Position numbers and translations under genes: made by a program | Notes under the pieces: generated by a model | The model's database searches: none | What the model was told of the DNA's origin: nothing | Seen by the model: only the letters and a program-made list of their open reading frames with translations | Assembly: GCA_963662155.1 (NCBI GenBank) | Contig: OY759263.1 | Span: forward strand, 5,673,890-5,737,889 | Direction of reading: 5' to 3' | DNA length: 64,000 nt | DNA from: Lamellibrachia columna | Taxonomy: Eukaryota > Annelida > Polychaeta > Sabellida > Siboglinidae | Shown: positions 59,586-64,000 of the stretch, piece by piece | How positions within the stretch are numbered: the first letter of the stretch is position 1 | Layout: the number at the start of each line of letters is the position of its first letter

Positions 59586-62500
59586 GAATAATAAAGGTCA
59601 TTGTGGTACCCCACTCAAAACTGATTTCCAGTTTGAAACCTTTCCATCTACTACAACGCACTGTCTTCTGTCAGTCAGCCATTGTTCTATCTAGTCAATT
59701 ATGCCATCCCTGATACCATGGGCTTTTAATTTAAGTAGTAATCTTTGATGTGGCACTTTGTCAAAAGCTTTCTGAAAATCTAAGTACATAATATCTACTG
59801 GCGATCCCTCGTCTATCCACTTAGTTTTTGTAACATATTTGTTAAGCATGACCTCGCTTTTAGGAATCCATGTTGAGATGAATTTAGTAATTTATGCCTA
59901 ACAAGGGAGTCCACCATATGGTCTTTAATTAACCTTTCTAATAATTTTCTAATTTTTTCTAATAATAATAACGTCGTTAAACTCACTGGTCTGTAATTAT
60001 CTGACTTATCTCTTGAATCCTTTTTAAATAATGGTATGATGTTTGATCCTTTCCATTCGAAAGGAACAATTCCCTCTTTTAATGACAAGTTGAACACTCT
60101 TGTAAGTGGAATACTGATTTGTTCTACTGTTTCTATTAGTAGTTTTGGAGGAATTCCATCCACTCCAGGTGATTTATTGTCCTTCGTTGCCTTTATTTTC
60201 TTAGCTACCTTTTCTGGAGTTAAATTAATTGCCCTAAATAGTCAGATTTAGCCTCCTGAAATTTAGCATCTGGAACTGGTATTGAACTAATATCCTCTCT
60301 GGTAAACACTGAACTGAAGTAACCATTTATGTCTTCTGCCATTAAAAAACTTCTGATATTATATTTCCAGCACTGTCTTCTAGAGGTCCGACTTTGTCTT
60401 GTACGTTTTGTTTACTCCTGACATATGCATAAAAACTCTTGCTGTCATTTTTATGTTACATGCTAGTTTTTGCTCATAGCTTCTTCTAGATTGTCTAATT
60501 TCAGTTGTAGCTGCACAAAGTGCCTAGCGCATAGTTTGCTTGAACACCATTTTTCTAATAGGTTTTTTTGACAAGTGTTTCTTTCTCGACCGTTTTCCTT
60601 GTTTTTTTCAAGGGAACAAATTTATCAATGACACTCCCAATTTCATATTTTAGAATATTCCAACATTCCATTGTCTTATTCCTCAGCATGTTATTCCAAT
60701 CTTGCTTTGCTACGTATTTTCTCATATTTTTATAGTTACCTTTGTGGAAGTTTCTGTACGTTTTTTTTATTTTTACTTTCTGATTTTACATTGATGTCAA
60801 AATGTATTTGATTGTGGTCACTGTTACCCAATGGTTCATGTATTTTTACATTGCCCACTAATTCTTTTTGTGATGACAAAACTATATCTAATACATTATC
60901 TTCCCTGGTTGGTTCTAGCACGTGCTGAGTAAGGAAGCTATCCTGAATTAAAAATAGAAATTGTTGGTCCTCACCTCCTGTACTCTAGAGATTTCCATTG
61001 TATGTGTCCATGGCTAAAATCTCCCATTATGATACATTCTACTTTAGTCACTTTCTTTATAGCATTTTGTATCTGTGTGCTTCATCGCAATCTGCTTCCC
61101 TTTCTTATTTTATTTCATAAACCTGAATAGATTCTTTAACTCCCCTTCCCCTTCTTCCTATTTGATCTCTCCTAAACATTACGTATCCTGTCAGTTTAAT
61201 CTTAATTTGATTGCTATGTTAGCCTTGAATAAGGCTGCTTTTGCATTCAAAAGAACACTTAAGGCTGAGTTATTTGGATTTAATTTAATATTGCAATAAT
61301 ATACTTGCTAACTATGTTTTTTCTACTAAGCTTGCATGAGCAAAAAAAATAAAAAAGTGCCGGCCACCTAGCAAACGAATACAAAGAACACTGTGTAAAC
61401 AAAACAATGTTTACAAACGTTTACTACTACTACGTCAGATATTACCTTATGTATGTCATTTATGTATATTTATCACTTTATCTCATATATATTCAACAAT
61501 GTAAACAATAGTTTGATACACCAGTTTAATTCACGACCTTAAACAAACCCCTTTTATCACTCGCTGGATTTGAATCCGGGAGAAATAGTGCCTCTGTTAA
61601 CAAAAACGGAAATTGATATATAAAATATTTAAGTTGTCAATGAGTTGTTAAGTTGCTGAGAAGGGTAAGCAGGATTACAAAGTTGCTGAGGATGGTAAGC
61701 AGGATTACAAAGTTGCTGAGGAGGGTAAGCAGGATTACAAAGTTGCTGAGGAGGGTAAGCAGGATTACAAAGTTGCTGAGGAGGGTAAGCAGGATTACAA
61801 AGTTGCTGAGGAGGGTAAGCAGGATTACAAAGTTGCTGAGGAGGGTAAGCAGGATTACAAAGTTGCTGAGGAGGGTAAGCAGGATTACAAAGTTGCTGAG
61901 GAGGGTAAGCAGGATTACAAAGTTGCTGAGGAGGGTAAGCAGGATTACAAAGTTGCTGAGGAGGGTAAGCAGGATTACAAAGTTGCTGAGGAGGGTAAGC
62001 AGGATTACAAAGATAATTTTTCAGATAACGACAACATTTTAATTGATGATTACTAAGACGAGGCATGTGTCTTGATTCATGTTATCTAAACTCCTCGTCT
62101 AGAACATAAATAAGACACTACAGATATACACAGTGGTTGAATTCAATCAGCAGTTCGCAGGAAAGAGAACTATTCATGTATGAGTAGTAAACTATATATA
62201 ACTGCAAAGTCATGGTGTCCAATTAACAGGTTTGCAAAACGAAAGCAAACAATTAATATATCATCACCGTACACATGGAAAAAGAGAAGTAAAAAAGGTA
62301 AACCTCATAATCTAATGACCCTAATTGTCCTGCACACTGTGAGAAACTGATTCAGCTGTTTGGTCTAATAAATACAAAATAGTTGCAACACCCCTCACCA
62401 GACGGTGCTGCAGTAGTTCCTGTGCCTTTTGACTGAGCTGGGCTTCCACCGTCTGTTTCTGTTTCTGTAGTCGGCGCTCTGTATCCATGCGAGTCTGTCC

Positions 62501-63483
62501 GTTCGGCTGGTTGGCCAACTGCTGCAGCTGAGCTGAAAGCACAAACTTGGCAACTGTAAGCGGGTTTAAAAAACAAACCTAGCAACAGTGTATGGGTTTG
62601 AAAGCACAAACTTCGCAGCAGTAGATGGATTTGAAAACATATACTTGGCAACTGGACTCTCGATAAGTCAATGGCTTCCTTGTCCACTTGCCGTCTGGGC
62701 CTTTGCCTTGGATGCCAATCTTGTTAAATCTTGTTTGTGATGCCATCTGAAGGCTGGCTGATTACTATTCTGTCGTAAATTTATCAATAGACAAACAATT
62801 ATAAGATAATCCATATGGAATAAAAAAATTATACACTTGCTTCAATATGTTAATTATGGGTTATTAGATAATGCAAAACCTACATAAAGTTTCCCACACT
62901 CTTAACAGCTGTCTTTCTTTCAATTCACTGAGCAGAAAATACACAGTTTCTAACCAATCGCAAGACACAGCAAGGATGAAAGACTGGATGGTGAATAAAG
63001 AAATGCCCGTACCATTGATCTTGAGATTTTCCTGGTACTGGATGATGAACGACTCCTGTCTCTGCTGCATGTGGCGCAGCTTGCTCTCCGTCTCCTGTTG
63101 ACAAACATCTCATTCACAAGACTTGCATCCAGTTGCATGGGAGACAATCTTATCCCAGCCATTCCCTCTTAGTCCACCACTTTCCCTATTAACCCTCCTC
63201 TTCTCTCTTACCCCTCTATACCCTCTTACCCCCTTCCCTCGAACCTACCCCTTCCCTCTTACCCAACCCTTCCCTCTTAGCCAACCCTTCCCTCTTACCC
63301 CACCCTTCCTCTTACCCACCCCTTCCCTCTTACCCATCCCTTCCCTCTTACCCACCCCTTCCCTCTTACCCCACCCTGCCCTCTTACCCACCCTTCCCCC
63401 CTTACCTGTGTACAGCGTTGTAGATACTCAAACTGTTGCATGATGCGCCGATGACAGTTGCCATGGAGATCTTCCCGCATGGC
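49448..63483 (-). CDS. STAT5: STAT5-like signal transducer and activator of transcription (5' end beyond window)
   Basis: Seventeen exons right to left: 63406-63483, 63013-63094, 62399-62532, 58544-58695, 57802-57963, 57288-57422, 56749-56884, 56363-56404, 56037-56117, 55458-55550, 53223-53358, 52628-52680, 52038-52132, 51312-51454, 50355-50571, 49975-50100, 49448-49592; 669 residues then TGA. STATs are latent cytoplasmic factors that dimerise after tyrosine phosphorylation and bind DNA. Fragment residues 1-205 are coiled coil. 205-365 is DNA-binding, with [27 protein letters not shown] and [12 protein letters not shown]. 366-459 is linker. 460-565 is SH2, with [19 protein letters not shown] including the phosphate-binding Arg. 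The phosphorylation site is Tyr 569 in GGGYVKPDL. The tail is about 90 residues. Similarity is clearly to STAT5, then STAT6. The missing N-terminal domain (about 125 residues) lies right of base 64000. Confidence 0.96.
49924..49942. repeat. GT microsatellite
   Basis: Nine GT-type dinucleotides in the last STAT intron. Confidence 0.8.
49975..50100 (-). CDS. STAT5: STAT exon (C-terminal tail)
   Basis: 126 bp, [17 protein letters not shown] to SLPDGVAA plus GA. Pro/Ser-rich, no clear vertebrate match. Donor GTAAGT. Confidence 0.88.
50355..50571 (-). CDS. STAT5: STAT exon (SH2 end and phosphotyrosine)
   Basis: 217 bp, (G)[17 protein letters not shown] to PDLTTVIP plus GG, including the GYVKP activation tyrosine. 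Confidence 0.97.
50871..50980. repeat. 52-bp direct duplication
   Basis: TACTTCAGCTTACTCCCACA and the following bases up to AGTCCTGAGG occur twice in a STAT intron. Confidence 0.85.
51312..51454 (-). CDS. STAT5: STAT exon (SH2)
   Basis: 143 bp, (R)[17 protein letters not shown] to EDPNKP plus G. Carries the SH2 Arg in FLLRFSDSE. Confidence 0.97.
51540..51715 (-). repeat. Dispersed repeat fragment
   Basis: GCCACACCAACTCTTTGAAACTC, read in reverse, resembles GAATTCCAGAGAGTTGGTGCAGC near 26963 in PSMD3 intron 5. It is a shared low-copy repeat of unknown class. Confidence 0.4.
51777..52036 (-). repeat. 33-bp minisatellite starting at a STAT donor, about 8 copies
   Basis: Unit ACCCCTAGTGACAGAAAGAA plus CCCCCTGGACAAT. 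Its first copy overlaps the first intron bases after exon 52038-52132. Confidence 0.92.
52038..52132 (-). CDS. STAT5: STAT exon (linker to SH2)
   Basis: 31 codons plus [18 protein letters not shown] to HGPWKE. The donor GAGAG|GTGAGG runs straight into a 33-bp array. Confidence 0.95.
52337..52524. repeat. 47-bp tandem repeat, 4 copies
   Basis: TATCAAACCAGCTGTTAGCT recurs at 47-bp steps (52341, 52388, 52435, 52482) in a STAT intron. Confidence 0.93.
52628..52680 (-). CDS. STAT5: STAT exon (linker domain)
   Basis: 53 bp, (G)[17 protein letters not shown]. Phase joins exons on both sides. Confidence 0.93.
52790..53110. repeat. Dispersed repeat also present at 55640-55860
   Basis: AGTGGCC..., CTATAACAAAAGGC and AAATTTGRTAAAAAAA are shared by both places, with a weaker match near 23985-24130. 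Class unknown. Confidence 0.5.
53223..53358 (-). CDS. STAT5: STAT exon (linker domain)
   Basis: 45 codons plus [18 protein letters not shown] to LAYKLF. Confidence 0.96.
53700..53780 (+). mobile_element. CR1-like LINE 3' fragment
   Basis: GTCAATGGCTTCCTTGTCCAC then TTGCCATACAGG...AGGGCAATC. A diverged copy of the LINE end. Confidence 0.6.
53999..54855 (-). mobile_element. TTAA-flanked non-autonomous element (piggyBac-like), copy 2
   Basis: Reverse copy of 4195-4988: TTAACCCTGGG at left, CCTAGGGTTAA at right. Shared blocks include ACACAAATGTGATTGAGG (in reverse) and TTTTGTAGCTAATACGTA. In a STAT intron. Confidence 0.8.
55139..55393. repeat. 21-bp minisatellite, about 12 copies
   Basis: Unit GCTACAGGTTCCTTGAACAA plus G. 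It begins about 60 bp into the intron after STAT exon 55458-55550. Open on both strands because 21 is a multiple of 3. Confidence 0.93.
55458..55550 (-). CDS. STAT5: STAT exon (DNA-binding domain)
   Basis: 31 codons, [17 protein letters not shown] to LWDNAFAEP. Donor CCT|GTATGT. Confidence 0.97.
55939..56083 (-). repeat. 48-bp array copying a STAT exon end and donor, 3 copies
   Basis: Copies at 55939, 55987 and 56035, the last being the true exon. Unit on the gene strand: 39 exonic bases (GAGAGCTTGTCTTCCAAGTC core) plus nine intronic (GTGAGTTAG). The second carries GTGAGTTAC and the third GTAATACTT. Confidence 0.93.
56037..56117 (-). CDS. STAT5: STAT exon (DNA-binding domain)
   Basis: 27 codons, [17 protein letters not shown] to LVFQVW. 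The last 39 bases plus the donor GTGAGTTAG recur twice in the intron. Confidence 0.95.
56363..56404 (-). CDS. STAT5: STAT micro-exon (DNA-binding domain)
   Basis: Only 14 codons, [14 protein letters not shown], phase 0 at both ends. Acceptor CTGTAG, donor GTAGGT. Confidence 0.94.
56508..56618. repeat. About 54-bp direct duplication
   Basis: CAAGAATCACAAACTCCACC to CTTGCAAGTTACATT occurs twice in a STAT intron. Confidence 0.85.
56749..56884 (-). CDS. STAT5: STAT exon (DNA-binding domain)
   Basis: 136 bp, (S)[17 protein letters not shown] to [15 protein letters not shown] matches the family. Confidence 0.96.
57288..57422 (-). CDS. STAT5: STAT exon (DNA-binding domain)
   Basis: 135 bp, (S)[18 protein letters not shown] to PPTVKASII plus AG. 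Confidence 0.97.
57802..57963 (-). CDS. STAT5: STAT exon (coiled coil to DNA-binding)
   Basis: 162 bp, (W)[17 protein letters not shown] to SSLVT plus AG. Confidence 0.96.
58544..58695 (-). CDS. STAT5: STAT exon (coiled coil)
   Basis: 50 codons plus [19 protein letters not shown] to [19 protein letters not shown] is a STAT5 hallmark. Confidence 0.96.
58700..61010 (-). mobile_element. CR1-clade LINE, degraded, same strand as STAT
   Basis: Read right to left: endonuclease end ([20 protein letters not shown] near 60736-60921); reverse transcriptase ([20 protein letters not shown] near 60030; [17 protein letters not shown] near 59830; [12 protein letters not shown] near 59440, the FADD catalytic motif); thumb ([18 protein letters not shown] near 59230); C-terminal [16 protein letters not shown] near 58900. 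The 3' end TTGCCATC...GATGGCAA is at 58739-58770. Frames are broken and the 5' part is missing. Confidence 0.88.
59513..59581. repeat. AT microsatellite inside the LINE
   Basis: About 34 AT units inserted in the reverse-transcriptase coding region just upstream of the FADD motif. Confidence 0.95.
61653..62012. repeat. 30-bp minisatellite, 12 copies
   Basis: Unit GTTGCTGAGGAGGGTAAGCA plus GGATTACAAA; all but two copies identical. On the STAT strand each unit reads CTTACCCTCCTCAG, like a 3' splice site. Open both ways because 30 is a multiple of 3. Confidence 0.95.
62399..62532 (-). CDS. STAT5: STAT exon (coiled coil)
   Basis: 134 bp, (A)[16 protein letters not shown] to ELLQHRL. Ends phase 0 before a 3.7-kb intron holding a 30-bp array and the LINE. 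Confidence 0.92.
62650..62740 (+). mobile_element. CR1-like LINE 3' fragment
   Basis: CTCGATAAGTCAATGGCTTCC then TTGCCGTCTGGGCCTTTGCC and TTGGATGCCAA. Confidence 0.65.
63013..63094 (-). CDS. STAT5: STAT exon (coiled coil)
   Basis: 27 codons plus [17 protein letters not shown] to ENLKIN. F-I-I-Q-Y-Q-E is shared with STAT5. Confidence 0.95.
63190..63405 (-). repeat. G-rich 17-18 bp array at a STAT donor, about 12 copies
   Basis: On the gene strand, GTAAGGGGGGAAGGGTG, then repeated GGGTAAGAGGGAAGG. The array starts with the donor of exon 63406-63483 itself, and most units keep GGTAAGAG. Confidence 0.9.
63406..63483 (-). CDS. STAT5: STAT exon (coiled coil), first in window
   Basis: 26 codons, [17 protein letters not shown] to LQRCTQ. 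Phase 0. Its intron begins at once with a G-rich array repeating GGGTAAGAG. Confidence 0.88.
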
Positions 63484-63991
63484 CTGAAATGACAAAAACA
63501 AAATGCACGCATGCACACACTTCACCCACTAATCAAAGCATTGTTTACTTAATTATTTTCTTTTTAAGAAACACATTGCTTGAAACAGTACACCACTCAG
63601 CCTCGCACGCCCTGCATGGCAGCTGAGCATGTTTCTGTGCACATGGTTTACCTGCTTTGACATGTCACCAACAATCAATCACACTTTCCTCATTAATTAA
63701 CAACACAGTCTCACACTAATTATTACATTGTCAGCTGCAATGTGAACATCAGCCATAATTAGTAGCCATGGCAACATGTCTGATGCATGTGCACGGCTAA
63801 CAAAAAACTGAATCGATGTCAAAGTATGTCCTCATGTCCACTTGTTACGCGAAACTTGTGTCTTGACAACAGATTTGGGGTCAATTACATTATATCAATT
63901 CCTATTCCAATTACAAATCCCAATTCCACCTCAAAAATTCCAATTACAAAATACCAATTACACCACCAGATTTAGACCAGGTAGTTTTAAA

Positions 63992-64000
63992 GCAACTTAC
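63992..64000 (-). other. Donor site of the next STAT exon
   Basis: The window ends ..GCAACTTAC, which on the minus strand is GTAAGTTGC, a good donor. The adjoining STAT exon would therefore begin at the first base outside the window. Confidence 0.6.

Noticed and set aside
61629..62066. Overlapping ORFs on both strands over the 30-bp array
   Set aside because: Repeat-generated, no start context, no family resemblance.

Overview
The window is animal nuclear DNA. It holds parts or all of four conserved intron-rich genes, read here from 47 coding exons with GT..AG boundaries and consistent reading phase, set in introns and spacers full of minisatellites and transposon remnants. The gene set and the mostly one-copy families suggest an invertebrate. 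A lancelet is my best guess, because intronic minisatellites that copy a 5' splice site are something I recall from amphioxus; this is not proven by the sequence.

Layout. (1) 1338-17113, minus strand: an amphiphysin/BIN gene. Ten exons encode the N-terminal BAR domain and the start of the linker; the 3' end lies left of the window. (2) 17462-31151, plus strand: a complete PSMD3 gene (26S proteasome lid subunit Rpn3), ten exons, 504 codons. It is head-to-head with the BIN gene, with 348 bp between the start codons. (3) 34.6-43.9 kb, plus strand: a CpG-rich probable promoter, then a complete NAB co-repressor gene, ten coding exons, 583 codons. (4) 49448-64000, minus strand: a STAT5-like transcription factor, 17 exons, 669 codons seen; about 125 N-terminal residues lie beyond the right edge, and the last bases of the window are the donor of the next exon. 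NAB and STAT are tail-to-tail, as human NAB2 and STAT6 are.

Repeats. There are at least 18 tandem arrays with units from about 17 to 74 bp, the largest 58 bp x 45. There are two hAT-like non-autonomous elements with 8-bp target duplications, two copies of a TTAA-flanked (piggyBac-like) element plus a probable third, a TIR element at the left edge, two tRNA-derived SINE families, a degraded CR1-like LINE with several 3' fragments, and an L2-like LINE fragment.

The most unusual signal is a set of minisatellites whose unit is the end of an exon plus its 5' splice donor plus the first intron bases, so the donor is copied in tandem. It occurs at two BIN exons (12 copies each), one STAT exon (3 copies) and two NAB exons (2 copies each); two more STAT introns have arrays starting at or beside the donor. 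In BIN exon 2 the 45-bp copies keep the frame open, so each added donor could insert 15 residues into the BAR domain. No array was seen spanning a real acceptor, although two introns carry arrays of acceptor-like sequences.

Functionally the genes cover membrane curvature and endocytosis (BIN), protein turnover (PSMD3), repression of EGR-type transcription (NAB) and cytokine-type signalling (STAT). They are not an operon-like pathway. Their shared interest is ancient linkage: from memory, human relatives of all four lie on the HOX-bearing chromosomes 2, 7, 12 and 17.
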